NCBI GenBank assembly: GCA_030041255.1
Contig: JASHOF010000126.1
Span: forward strand, 1 to 45,094
Origin: Acetobacteraceae bacterium
GTDB lineage: Bacteria; Pseudomonadota; Alphaproteobacteria; Acetobacterales; Acetobacteraceae
Length of the DNA: 45,094 nt
Direction of reading: 5' to 3'
In this document: piece by piece, positions 33,680 through 42,167 of the stretch
How positions within the stretch are numbered: the first letter of the stretch is position 1
How the letters are laid out: every line of letters begins with the position of its first letter
Position numbers and translations under genes: made by a program
The notes under the pieces: generated by a model
Databases searched by the model: none
Told to the model about the DNA's origin: nothing
Seen by the model: only the letters and a program-made list of their open reading frames with translations

Positions 33680-34306
33680 ATGCCTTACACCTCAAAGGCG
33701 GAGCGCGAGCGTGCATCCTGGATGACGTTGCGCGAGGCCGTCGAGCATGTGCGTTTGATCGAGAAGGGCACCGTCAAGGATGCCCTGCGGCAGATCATTG
33801 CGGCGGTGAACGACAATGAGATTGCCGCCGTGTATGAGGATTCGAAAGGGCAACCATTACCCTCGGCGCCCGTACTAGCGTCGCCCTATGGCGGGTCACC
33901 GCCCCGGGGGCGCCCAGTATACAGGAAACCGGTGTTGGGGCTGGATGAACAAAGAATGCGCCCGAGGAGCTTCGAGATACTCGCGATCGACGAAGCGGCG
34001 CTTGCCATCGGGACGCTCCCGAAAGCAAACAGCTCCTTCGTAGTGCTGTTGTTGCGTAAGGATGTCTTTCAGATTTGGGACGGAAAGCCGAAGGTCGTTC
34101 CCGGCCCAGGGCAGGAAGACGCTCGTTCGAAAGGCGGCCGGCCGAGCCGTCGGCAGGACATCGAGAACATACTTCGCGATGAAAACCTGGACCGGACGGC
34201 TAAGGAACTCATCGCCCTGGTGCAAGGGAAGCTCGGAACCGGCCGCGGCTTGAGCGACGACGTGATCCTTCGAGTGATCGCGGACATGCGTGGACATCCG
34301 AGCTGA
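33680..34306 (+). CDS. Hypothetical protein of the integrated element
   Basis: A 208-aa protein not recognised. The N-terminal third is charged and helical (SKAERERASWMTLREAVEHV then RLIEKGTVKDALRQIIAAVN). The C-terminal part is basic then helical (KGGRPSRRQDIENILRDENL), a pattern seen in primase-associated or helix-turn-helix proteins of Rhizobiales/Rhodospirillales islands. ATG 33680 has GGAGG 5 nt upstream; the frame opens earlier at 33620. It lies just left of the TTTTGC repeat array. Confidence 0.65.
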   Translation: MPYTSKAERERASWMTLREAVEHVRLIEKGTVKDALRQIIAAVNDNEIAAVYEDSKGQPLPSAPVLASPYGGSPPRGRPVYRKPVLGLDEQRMRPRSFEILAIDEAALAIGTLPKANSSFVVLLLRKDVFQIWDGKPKVVPGPGQEDARSKGGRPSRRQDIENILRDENLDRTAKELIALVQGKLGTGRGLSDDVILRVIADMRGHPS

Positions 34307-34316
34307 ACGGAGGCGC

Positions 34317-34394
34317 CGCAAAACCGCAAAACGTTTTGCCCCTTTTGCGAAGGTTTTGCGGAGGGTTTTGCCAATTTTGCGGATTAGTTTTGCG
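34317..34394. repeat. Array of TTTTGC repeats (iteron-like)
   Basis: Eight TTTTGC units in 78 bp. Two are inverted (CGCAAAAC at 34317-34324 and 34325-34332) and six are direct, starting at 34334, 34343, 34354, 34366, 34375 and 34388. Spacing is 9-13 bp, close to one helical turn, with GTTTTGCG the commonest form. It stands between the unknown 208-aa gene and the AlpA-like gene, in AT-rich sequence. It is a candidate replication origin, or a multi-site operator for the AlpA-like protein. Confidence 0.75.
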
Positions 34395-34441
34395 GCGGCG
34401 CTGCACGCATCTCTTGGTCAGAAGCCGACCAGGGGATTGCG

Positions 34442-34654
34442 ATGCCCGACTGCAATATCGAATTGTTCGATCAGCGCCGAGTAGCCACGATACTACACGT
34501 CACTGGTCGCAGCCTGGAGCGCTGGCGTGCGACTGGTTTTGGACCGCCATTTCTGAAGCTTGGCAAGCGAACGCTCTATCGCGCCAGCGATATTGAGGAG
34601 TGGCTGCGCTCCCGCACCTTTCGTTCAACTTCTGAAGCGGATACGGCGAAGTGA
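34442..34654 (+). CDS. AlpA/excisionase-like helix-turn-helix protein
   Basis: A 70-aa DNA-binding protein of the HTH_17/MerR-like excisionase class: RRVATILHVTGRSLERWRAT is the helix-turn-helix, followed by GFGPPFLKLGKRTLYRASDI and EEWLRSRTF, the classic wing and exit. Such proteins direct excision or activate the integrase gene. ATG 34442 follows GGGG by about 7 nt. The TTTTGC repeats end 47 bp upstream, so they may be its targets. Confidence 0.8.
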   Translation: MPDCNIELFDQRRVATILHVTGRSLERWRATGFGPPFLKLGKRTLYRASDIEEWLRSRTFRSTSEADTAK

Positions 34655-34682
34655 CCGCGGCCGAAGCCCAACCGGCCGGCCG

Positions 34683-35201
34683 ATGAGCGTCCGCACCGCA
34701 CCGGCGCGAGAGCCGCTCGATCGGCAGGCGTGGCAAGAGAGGCGCGCGCTCGACGATTTCAAGCGCCGCTGCGGCGAGGATTTTTGGTGCGGCCGTGCAA
34801 TCGAGGCGCTCGCTGGCCTCGCACATTGGGCCGAATTCATCGCTGATTTTTCCGATGCGGCGAATGGCGATGCGCGGCTGCTCGACATCCCGGCTGCTCG
34901 CGCGAAGTCGATCGCCGAGGCCGCGCTTGAGGCACACGTTGCGCGTGCGCGACGATACATAGACGAGATGCACCGTGCGGTTTCGTTCGCACTGCCGCCT
35001 GCGCGCGACGCAGCGGCCCGGCGCGTCGATATTCGTTTCGGTTCTTTGTTGGCTCCCGCTGTCTCGCGCGCGGTCCTCGTGCTTCACTTTGGCGATTCGG
35101 TAGCGGCGGAGCGCGTGCGGCGATGGGATGCCTTGGTCTCGAAAATGGCAGCACATACTCAGAGAAAACGCAAGGCAGCGCACAATGACCGCCGTAGCTG
35201 A
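34683..35201 (+). CDS. Hypothetical protein upstream of the SF3 helicase
   Basis: A 172-aa Ala/Arg-rich, helical protein with no family that I recognise (QAWQERRALDDFKRRCGEDF, VARARRYIDEMHRAVSFALP). Its 3' end overlaps the helicase start by 17 nt, so they are probably translated together, and it could be a helicase partner. ATG 34683 is 28 nt after the AlpA-like stop; the frame opens at 34560. No ribosome site stands out. Confidence 0.6.
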   Translation: MSVRTAPAREPLDRQAWQERRALDDFKRRCGEDFWCGRAIEALAGLAHWAEFIADFSDAANGDARLLDIPAARAKSIAEAALEAHVARARRYIDEMHRAVSFALPPARDAAARRVDIRFGSLLAPAVSRAVLVLHFGDSVAAERVRRWDALVSKMAAHTQRKRKAAHNDRRS

Positions 35202-36576
35202 GCCGCTTTTTGAGATCGCAGCGCCAGACCCGCAGGTGTCGGACGCCTCCGGCGCGTCGCTGCCGTCCGAGGACGCGCTCGCCACCGCCTTCAGCGAGCG
35301 CCACGATGGCGAGTTGCTTTTCGTTCCGGTTTGGGGACTTTGGATGCGCTGGGACGGTGTGCGATGGGCACGTGATGACGTTCTGCACGTGTTCGACGCA
35401 GCGCGCGTCATTTGCCGTGAGCACAGCGCACTGCTGGAAAGTGGCGGAGGTCGTTCGATTTTATCAGCGGCGACTGTTGCTGCGGTTGAGCGCCTGGCGC
35501 GCTCCGATCCGCGTCATGCACGCTCCGCCGATGTGTTTGATCGCGATCCTTGGGCATTGAATACGCCAGGCGGCGTTGTTGATCTACACACCGGCACCAT
35601 GCGAGCGCACCGGCCTGACGATCTCTTCACCAAGGCCACTGCCGTTGCACCGGCGGAACGTGAAAACTGCCCGCGGTGGCGGCAATTTCTCGACCGCATC
35701 ACGGCCGAAGATGGCGAGCTGCGCGACTTCGTTCAGAGAATGCTCGGCTACAGCTTGACCGGCATCACACGCGAGCATGCACTCTTTTTTGGCCATGGCA
35801 CGGGCGCGAATGGGAAGACCACGCTGCTGAACACGGTTTCAGCGATCCTCGGAGATTACGCAACGATCGCGCCGATGGAAACATTCGAGTCGAGCACGAG
35901 TGATCGGCATCCGACCGATCTTGCCATGCTGCGCGGCGCTCGTCTGGTGACGGCCCAAGAGACCGAAGAAGGACGCCGCTGGGCCGAATCGAGGATCAAG
36001 GCACTGACCGGAGGTGATCCGATCAGCGCCAGGTTCATGCGGCGGGATTTTTTCACATTCGTGCCGCAATTCAAGTTGGTCGTCGCGGGCAATCATAAGC
36101 CCGGATTGCGTGGCGTCGACGAGGCCATGCGCCGGCGGCTGCACATGATCCCCTTCACCGTAACGATCCCGCCCGCGGAGCGGGATCCGGCCCTTGCCGA
36201 GAAGCTGCGCGACGAGTGGCCGGCCATTCTCGCCTGGATGATCCGCGGCTGCGTAGAGTGGCAACGCATCGGGCTCGCCCCGCCGGCGGCCGTGCGAGAC
36301 GCCACGGAACACTACCTCGAAAGCGAGGATGCCTTTTCCGGTTGGTTGACCGAGTGCTGTGACATCGCGCGGCACTTTCACTCCGAATCTCGCGCGCTTT
36401 TCGGTTCTTGGCGGGCATGGGCGGAGCGCGCGGGCGAGCTGCCGGGGTCGCAAAAGCTTTTCGCCCAAGTGTTGGAGGCTCGTGGGTTCCAGCCGCGGAG
36501 GCTGCCAAACGACCGCCGAGGCTTCCTTGGGATCGCGGTCAAGCCAGAGCCCGACGACGGCAGGTGGGGGTCGTGA
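35185..36576 (+). CDS. SF3 helicase (P4/D5-type phage/plasmid primase family), helicase part only
   Basis: A 463-aa replication helicase. The D5_N-like region (SADVFDRDPWALNTPGGVVD, CPRWRQFLDRITAEDGELRD, FVQRMLGYSLTG) leads to the SF3 core, with Walker A GHGTGANGKT (203-212), TAQETEEGRRW (Walker B region) and KLVVAGNHKPGLRGVDEAM (motif C and sensor). P4 alpha-like proteins are usually 700 or more residues with an N-terminal primase; here only about 115 residues precede D5_N, with no primase motif. The element must therefore borrow a primase or use a separate one. ATG 35185 has AAGG 8 nt upstream. Confidence 0.9.
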   Translation: MTAVAEPLFEIAAPDPQVSDASGASLPSEDALATAFSERHDGELLFVPVWGLWMRWDGVRWARDDVLHVFDAARVICREHSALLESGGGRSILSAATVAAVERLARSDPRHARSADVFDRDPWALNTPGGVVDLHTGTMRAHRPDDLFTKATAVAPAERENCPRWRQFLDRITAEDGELRDFVQRMLGYSLTGITREHALFFGHGTGANGKTTLLNTVSAILGDYATIAPMETFESSTSDRHPTDLAMLRGARLVTAQETEEGRRWAESRIKALTGGDPISARFMRRDFFTFVPQFKLVVAGNHKPGLRGVDEAMRRRLHMIPFTVTIPPAERDPALAEKLRDEWPAILAWMIRGCVEWQRIGLAPPAAVRDATEHYLESEDAFSGWLTECCDIARHFHSESRALFGSWRAWAERAGELPGSQKLFAQVLEARGFQPRRLPNDRRGFLGIAVKPEPDDGRWGS

Positions 36577-36594
36577 CCCCGGCCCTTCGACCGA

Positions 36595-36686
36595 TTCCGA
36601 AGCATCCGCCAGCAGAAGCTGATTTACACGTCATGCGCGCGCGCGCGTGACGCATATAATGCGGTGTCCTGGCGGATGCTTCGGAA
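36595..36686. repeat. 18-bp perfect inverted repeat around a GC-alternating tract
   Basis: TTCCGAAGCATCCGCCAG (36595-36612) is exactly inverted at 36669-36686. The 56-bp spacer contains an alternating GC tract (about 36635-36647), CGTCA/TGACG and ATGCG/CGCAT inner inverted repeats, and a perfect TATAAT at 36655-36660. It lies between the SF3 and SF2 helicase genes. It could be a secondary-structure origin, a transcription control element, or a terminator/promoter switch. Confidence 0.8.
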
Positions 36687-36752
36687 ATGGCGGAAATCCG
36701 CCATTTTCCCGGGTTGGGCCAGCGCAATGGTTTGGAATGCCAGGGTGGTGCA

Positions 36753-38153
36753 ATGACCGCGCTCCGCCCCTATCAGGCAGTGTTGGTCGATCGGCTCCGG
36801 GCGGCCTTTGCGGCTGGCCGGCGGGCGCCCTTGCTGGCGCTGCCGACCGGGGGCGGCAAGACGCACATCTTCAGCGCCGTCGCCGCCGGCGCGCAGGCGA
36901 AGGCCAAGCGCGTCCTGGTCTTCGTTCACCGGCGCGAGCTGATCCGGCAGGCAAGCGCCAAGCTGGCCGAGGCCGGGGTCGCGCACGGCATCATCGCGGC
37001 CGGGTTTGCGCCGAGGCCACGCGAGCCGGTGCAAGTCGCCAGTGTGCAAACGCTTGCCAGGCGGCCAGTGCCGCCGGCGGACCTCGTGGTGCTCGACGAG
37101 GCGCACCATGCCCGGGCCGGGACATGGCGCCGCATCCTCGAGGCCTTGCCGGACGCCAGGCTGCTCGGGGTGACGGCCACGCCCGCGCGGCTGGACGGCA
37201 AAGGGCTCGGCATCAAGGCAGGCGGCCTGTTCGATGCCATGGTGGTCGGGCCGGGAATCGCCGAGTTGCAGGCCGAGGGCTTCCTCTCTCCGGCCCGCGT
37301 ATTCGCGCCGGCACAACGGCTCGACCTCACCGGAGTCCGCACCCGCGCCGGGGACTATGCCGCCGGGGATCTCGAGCAGGCGATGGCGCCGTCCATCACC
37401 GGCGATGCCGTAGCCGAATATCGCCAGCGGGCGGACCATCTGCCGGCGCTCGCCTTCTGCGTTTCCGTCGCCCACGCAAACAGCGTTGCTGCGGCCTTCC
37501 AGGAGGCCGGCTACCGGGCCAGGGCCGTTCATGGCGCCTTGCCTACCCCCGAGCGCGACAGGGCCATCAGCGGGCTCGCCACGGGCGCCGTCGAAGTGCT
37601 GGCATCCTGCGATCTCATCAGCGAAGGGCTCGACGTGCCCACCGTCGGCGCCGTGATCCTGCTGCGCCCGACGAAATCGCTCGTCTTGCACATGCAGCAG
37701 ATCGGCCGCGGGCTCCGGCCTGCCCCCGACAAGGCGGCGCTCATCGTGCTCGATCATGTCGGCAACACCCTTTCCCATGGCCTGCCGGATGCTGAGCGGC
37801 GTTGGAGCCTGGCGGGTGGTGCGGAAGTGCCAGCCGGCAAGCGCAAGGCCGCATCCCCGCTATGGCGCTGCGAGTGCGGCTGCCTCAACCCGGCCGCGAT
37901 GCACGAGTGTGCCGCCTGCGGCGAGCCCCGGCCCGGCGCTCGCACCGTCGAGAGCGTTCCCGGCGTGCTGGCCGAGGTGACGGCCGCCAAGCTCGAACAG
38001 GCGCAGCGCATGTCCTACGGAAAGATGCTGCACTCCCAGCTTTCCGAGGCCGAGCTGCGCGCCTTCGCAAGGGCACGAAAATACCATCCCTGGTGGGTCC
38101 GCCATCGCCTCCGCGAGCAAGCCTCGATCCTCCCCCCGGAGCAAGCCGCATGA
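36753..38153 (+). CDS. SF2 DEAD/DEAH-box helicase with C-terminal zinc ribbon
   Basis: A 466-aa helicase. The Q-motif RPYQAVLVDRLR, Walker A PTGGGKTH (about 31-38), DEAH at about 115, motif III GVTATPARLDG, and motif VI MQQIGRGLRPAP near 325 are all present. A Cys cluster at about 370-390 (CECGCLNPAAMHECAACGEP) is a zinc ribbon of the RanBP2 kind. ATG 36753 was chosen; the frame opens at 36687. This kind of helicase is common in tailed phages near replication and recombination genes. Confidence 0.9.
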   Translation: MTALRPYQAVLVDRLRAAFAAGRRAPLLALPTGGGKTHIFSAVAAGAQAKAKRVLVFVHRRELIRQASAKLAEAGVAHGIIAAGFAPRPREPVQVASVQTLARRPVPPADLVVLDEAHHARAGTWRRILEALPDARLLGVTATPARLDGKGLGIKAGGLFDAMVVGPGIAELQAEGFLSPARVFAPAQRLDLTGVRTRAGDYAAGDLEQAMAPSITGDAVAEYRQRADHLPALAFCVSVAHANSVAAAFQEAGYRARAVHGALPTPERDRAISGLATGAVEVLASCDLISEGLDVPTVGAVILLRPTKSLVLHMQQIGRGLRPAPDKAALIVLDHVGNTLSHGLPDAERRWSLAGGAEVPAGKRKAASPLWRCECGCLNPAAMHECAACGEPRPGARTVESVPGVLAEVTAAKLEQAQRMSYGKMLHSQLSEAELRAFARARKYHPWWVRHRLREQASILPPEQAA

Positions 38154-38269
38154 GGCCCGGAACCCCGCCCGCAGTGCAGCATCAAGATTTGTGGCGAGCG
38201 CAGGCGGAAGCGGTGTATGGTGCCCATAGAAATCTTCTATCTGACGGCATTTCCGAATAGGGAAAAGCG

Positions 38270-38590
38270 ATGACAAGACCTTCGGGCACAACGCAGATTG
38301 CTGAGGTTTCGCGAGGCGCGAGTGGGATATCCGAAGGAATCCCACGTGCGCTGAGTTCTTCACCTATGGCGGAGCGGGGTGTGGATCGGGCTGAGGAGGC
38401 GATTGCTTTGGCGCGTGGCTGGGCGCCGGATGCGGTGAAGACGCTGCATGAGATTGCGTGTTCCACCAATGCCAAGCCGGTGAGTGCGTATGTGCGGTGC
38501 AGGGCGGCGGCGGCGATGCTGGAAGTAGCGGGGCTGATCAAGGCGGGGCCGAGCGCGGAGCCGGCGTCGGAGGGTGGGGGCTCGGCCTGA
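38270..38590 (+). CDS. Hypothetical phage-type small protein
   Basis: A 106-aa protein with a helical C-terminal half (RAEEAIALARGWAPDAVKTL, HEIACSTNAKPVSAYVRCRA, AAAMLEVAGL). This resembles the small proteins that stand in front of terminase genes in some phages, but I cannot assign a family. Its TGA overlaps the start of the nuclease gene (TGATG). Confidence 0.6.
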   Translation: MTRPSGTTQIAEVSRGASGISEGIPRALSSSPMAERGVDRAEEAIALARGWAPDAVKTLHEIACSTNAKPVSAYVRCRAAAAMLEVAGLIKAGPSAEPASEGGGSA

Positions 38591-39174
38591 TGCGGCATGA
38601 GAATGTCATGCAGCAGGAGCTGGCCGGGCTGCTGGCGCGTCGGCTGGGGCCTGGTGTGTGGTGGACGGCGGTTGATGAAGGCGGGATGCGGAAGCCATGG
38701 ATTGCGGTGCAGAGGCGGAGGCGTGGCTGCCGGGCGGGGACGCCTGACCTGCTTGTGCTTTGGCGCGGCCGGCTCATCGGAATTGAGCTGAAGTCGCCGG
38801 CCGGGATCATCAGTGAGGCGCAGAGGGTGATGCGCGAGGAGATCGTGATGGCCGGCGGGCGCTGGTTTGCCTGCCGTTCGATCGAGGCTGTGCTTGAGGT
38901 GCTGCGGCGGTTGCGGGTGCCGCTATTGCCGGTATCGCGACTGGAAGAGTTGCGCGCGGAGATGAACGGGACCGCTGGCGAGTATGCGTTCGATCCGATG
39001 AATCCGTTGCATTATCCGCAAGAGGACCTGACGCGGCGGCGGGTGACGCGGCAGGAGTTGGTGGCGGCGGAGCGGCGGCGGCATCGGCGTCGGATGGCGA
39101 TGCAGAAGCAGAGGCGGCGGGCTGCGAAGCGAGTTGGGGTGAAAGCGGGATCAACATGGTTGCGCGCGGCGTGA
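38590..39174 (+). CDS. VRR-NUC domain nuclease
   Basis: A 194-aa protein with a VRR-NUC (PD-(D/E)xK-type) domain in the first 110 residues. Catalytic candidates are D53 in GTPDLLVLWRG and E66-x-K68 in IGIELKSPAG, preceded by a helix with E10. Phage VRR-NUC proteins are Holliday-junction or branched-DNA nucleases, often near replication helicases and terminases. The C-terminal region is Arg-rich (RRHRRRMAMQKQRRRAAKR), likely DNA-binding. ATG 38590 overlaps the upstream stop. Confidence 0.87.
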   Translation: MRHENVMQQELAGLLARRLGPGVWWTAVDEGGMRKPWIAVQRRRRGCRAGTPDLLVLWRGRLIGIELKSPAGIISEAQRVMREEIVMAGGRWFACRSIEAVLEVLRRLRVPLLPVSRLEELRAEMNGTAGEYAFDPMNPLHYPQEDLTRRRVTRQELVAAERRRHRRRMAMQKQRRRAAKRVGVKAGSTWLRAA

Positions 39175-39204
39175 TGCTGGCGGCGGTGGTGGCGTAGGGG
39201 GTTG

Positions 39205-40578
39205 ATGATGGGCAGCTTGAGCAGCCTTTTAGGGATCGCTGGACTGGCCCTCGGGCCGCTGACTGCCGGCATCAGCGATGTCGCCGGCATCGGGTCCACC
39301 GCCGCGAGCGCGGCTGGTGCGGCCGCGCTTCCGACATCCACGGCGGATCTAGGAAGTTTGATCGGTTCAGCATTTTCTGGCGTCGATCTCGGCTCTGCGC
39401 TCGCAGCTCCGCTGGCGGCGGGCAGCGACCTATTCGGGGGTTTGGGAGCCAGCCTCGGGAGCTTGGGCTCGACGATCGGCAGTGTCGCTGGCGAGACGGC
39501 GTTGCCGACCGATGTATCGAGCCTGGGGAGCGCCATCGGCAGCCTCGGCAACGGCGTGGACCTGAGCAGCGCTTTGTCCGCCGCACCCGTATCGAACCTT
39601 TTCGCTGCGGGAGCATCCGGAGCCGCCGGTGCGCTATCGGCGCCCAGCGTCGCACCAGGAGCTACCTCGGGCTTCCTCGGGAGCACTCCTGACCTCGGCC
39701 TCACCGTTCCCTCCTCAGTCACGAACGGCCTTCCGACCACAACCGATCTTGGCCTCTCGACCACGCCGAGCGCGCTCACGACTACCGGGAGCACAATCGG
39801 AGCGCCATCTGCTGGAAATGTGCCGCTGAACGCTGGCAACGCCGCCGGCATCGGCGGTGGCGGTGGCAATCCGACTTCGGCAGGCGGCCTTCTCGGCGGC
39901 GTCGGGAACTTTTTGAATCAGAACAAAGGACTTTTAACGCTGCTCACGGGAGGCGGTGCGCTTCTGGCGGATTATATGGCGGGAAGCTCAATTCCCGGCG
40001 TCGGCTCGAATCTTTCCTCTTTGAATTCCGGGTCCGCCTTGGGCCAGGAAGCATCATCCGCGACCACGGCGCAGCAGGCAGCAGCAGCCGACACGGCGGA
40101 GCAAAACACCGTCACGGCTGCCGCCAATCCGCTCATCAACGCTCCGAACACCGGGCAGTTGCCGGCGGGAATGCAGACGCTCATCAATCAGGAACTGCAA
40201 CAGGCGCAGACTGCGATCCAGTCGCAATATGCGAACTATGGCATGAGCGGGTCGAGCGCTGAGGCGCAAGACTTGCAGGCGGCGCAGACGAATGCCGCAT
40301 CGGCCACAGCGAACCTGTTGCTTACGACCGCACAGACCGGCGCGACTGAACTGGGACAGGCAAATACCGCCGCCTCCAACGCGCTCTCGGCAACCAATCT
40401 TGCGGGCTCGATCTTCAGTGAGATTGCGGGCACAGAGTTGCAAGAGGACTCGAACTTGCAGGCCGCTTTATCGTCGCTTGCAAGCTCCTCAGCGCTCAGC
40501 CTTGGACTTTCTTCGCTCGGCACCGCCGTGACCAGCAACAACTCGAACAGCAACACCAGCAATAGTTCGATCCTATGA
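39205..40578 (+). CDS. Gly/Ala/Ser-rich phage structural-like protein
   Basis: A 457-aa protein. The first 270 residues are low-complexity Gly/Ala/Ser/Leu (GSLSSLLGIAGLALGPLTAG, GLGASLGSLGSTIGSVAGET). Residues about 300-430 form a Gln/Ala-rich helical part (MQTLINQELQQAQTAIQSQY). It resembles internal or ejection proteins of podovirus-like phages in composition and in its place ahead of two similar proteins, but I cannot name a family. Start ATG 39205 or 39208 with AGGGGG upstream. The stop overlaps the next start (ATGA). Confidence 0.65.
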   Translation: MMGSLSSLLGIAGLALGPLTAGISDVAGIGSTAASAAGAAALPTSTADLGSLIGSAFSGVDLGSALAAPLAAGSDLFGGLGASLGSLGSTIGSVAGETALPTDVSSLGSAIGSLGNGVDLSSALSAAPVSNLFAAGASGAAGALSAPSVAPGATSGFLGSTPDLGLTVPSSVTNGLPTTTDLGLSTTPSALTTTGSTIGAPSAGNVPLNAGNAAGIGGGGGNPTSAGGLLGGVGNFLNQNKGLLTLLTGGGALLADYMAGSSIPGVGSNLSSLNSGSALGQEASSATTAQQAAAADTAEQNTVTAAANPLINAPNTGQLPAGMQTLINQELQQAQTAIQSQYANYGMSGSSAEAQDLQAAQTNAASATANLLLTTAQTGATELGQANTAASNALSATNLAGSIFSEIAGTELQEDSNLQAALSSLASSSALSLGLSSLGTAVTSNNSNSNTSNSSIL

Positions 40579-42167
40579 GCGGGACAGCCACCGCGGCTCA
40601 GACGCCGCAGCAACAGCAGACACCTCCGACGCAGCCGGTGCCATCGAATCAGGCGCGCGCGCTGTCGCCAATGTCCACGAATTACCTTGGGCTGACGCAA
40701 CAGGCTCTTGCGCGCCTTGGCACCATCAGGATGCCGCCGCCTCCGAAGCTGCAAGCGCTGCCGCAGCCGCCGGCCTATCAGCCACCGCAAAGCCCGCTGG
40801 CAGGCTTGCAGAACTGGGGCACCGTCCTGGCGATGCTCGGATCGCTCCTGACCCGCGCGCCGCTCACGTCCGCCATTCGCGCCGCGGCAGGCTCGATGCA
40901 GGCGTACGCCAAGGGCAATCAGCAGGCGTATCAATACCTGCGCCAGCAGTTCTCGGAAAACCTGCAACGCGCGCTGCAACAGAACAAGCAGGAGCTTCAG
41001 ACCTATCAGGCCCTCATGGACAACGCGAAGTTCGACCTTGAGGGCACCATGGCGCAGATCAAGGGCTACGCGGCGCTGAATCATGACAAGGTGATGATGC
41101 AGCAGACGAACGCACGGATTGCAGCGCAACTGATGGCAATTCGTATGCAGGCCGGCGCCCGGCTTGAGGCCGTCGAGTTGCAGGTGCGGCAGAACGAAGA
41201 GAACAACAAGATCAAACTCATTCAGGACCTCGTCGCGCAGGGCGGCAACGTGCCGGTATCCGTCCTGAAGCAATACGGTCTTGCTGGTCCGCAGGCTTCT
41301 GATCCCAAGCCTGGCGACCTGCCCGCGAAGCCTGCGGTCGGCACCGATGGCGTCATGCGCAGCAATATCCCGGGAGTCATGTCCCTTCAGGATGCGATCA
41401 AGAGCGGCAGCCTGTCGCCTGCTCTTGAAACAACCGCGTATGCCATTGCCAACTATGCCGTGCCGATGGGCAACGCCCTGTCGTCCTTCGGCGGCAACAA
41501 TGCTGCACGGGCGCGTGTCGTCGCCGAGGTCATGCGGATCAATCCGAAGTTCAACGCCAAGATTTACGGGATGCAGTCGCGTGCCCTCGACTACTACGCG
41601 AGCGGCCAGGGCGCACAGCTTATCCGGTCCTACAGCACGGCCGTCTATCACATGGACAGCCTGCGTCAGCTTGTCGATGCGCTCGGCAACACGAATCAGC
41701 CCATGGGCAACTTTATCGTGAACTGGGCACGACGGGCGTTCGGCAATCCGAACATCACGAACTTCGATGTTGCGAAGGCCCTCGTCGCCGGCGAGTTGAC
41801 GACCGCACTGCGCGGGACGCAGGGCGCGGAGAGCGACATCGAGCGATTCGAGAAGGAACTTTCGCCGAACATGACCCCGGCGCAGTTGAAGGGCGCGCTC
41901 GCGACCGTCGCCAAACTGCTCGCCGGCCGGCTGAATGTCATCGACTCGCAGATCAAGACCTCTACCGGCATGGACATCGGGAGCAAGCTCATTCCGGCAG
42001 TGGTGCGGAAGTCGCTGGCCGATCTCGAGAACGGGACACGTGCGGCTCCGAAGGCTGCCGTTGGCGCGCCGCCGGCCAGCGCCTTGAAGCGCGGCGTCTA
42101 TACCACCTTCGCCAACGGGCAGACGTGGACGCTCGGCGCGAACGGAACGCCGCAGAGGGTGCAGTGA
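40575..42167 (+). CDS. Phage DNA-ejection/internal virion-like protein
   Basis: A 530-aa protein. Residues 1-75 are Pro/Gln-rich; then a hydrophobic stretch (WGTVLAMLGSLLTRAPLTSA) and long coiled helices (about 110-220) follow. The C-terminal half (YAIANYAVPMGNALSSFGGN, ARVVAEVMRINPKFNAKIYG, YSTAVYHMDSLRQLVDALGN) follows a pattern that I know from putative internal or injection proteins of podovirus-like phages. It is translationally coupled to both neighbours. Exact role inferred. Confidence 0.7.
   Translation: MSGTATAAQTPQQQQTPPTQPVPSNQARALSPMSTNYLGLTQQALARLGTIRMPPPPKLQALPQPPAYQPPQSPLAGLQNWGTVLAMLGSLLTRAPLTSAIRAAAGSMQAYAKGNQQAYQYLRQQFSENLQRALQQNKQELQTYQALMDNAKFDLEGTMAQIKGYAALNHDKVMMQQTNARIAAQLMAIRMQAGARLEAVELQVRQNEENNKIKLIQDLVAQGGNVPVSVLKQYGLAGPQASDPKPGDLPAKPAVGTDGVMRSNIPGVMSLQDAIKSGSLSPALETTAYAIANYAVPMGNALSSFGGNNAARARVVAEVMRINPKFNAKIYGMQSRALDYYASGQGAQLIRSYSTAVYHMDSLRQLVDALGNTNQPMGNFIVNWARRAFGNPNITNFDVAKALVAGELTTALRGTQGAESDIERFEKELSPNMTPAQLKGALATVAKLLAGRLNVIDSQIKTSTGMDIGSKLIPAVVRKSLADLENGTRAAPKAAVGAPPASALKRGVYTTFANGQTWTLGANGTPQRVQ

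Noticed and set aside
34317-34394. CRISPR array reading of the TTTTGC repeats
   Set aside because: Units are 6-8 bp with 2-7 bp gaps and mixed orientation; no repeat-spacer structure and no cas genes.
40236-41651. 471-codon minus-strand frame
   Set aside because: Antisense to the coupled virion-like genes; Arg/Leu/His-rich with no domain and no ribosome site.
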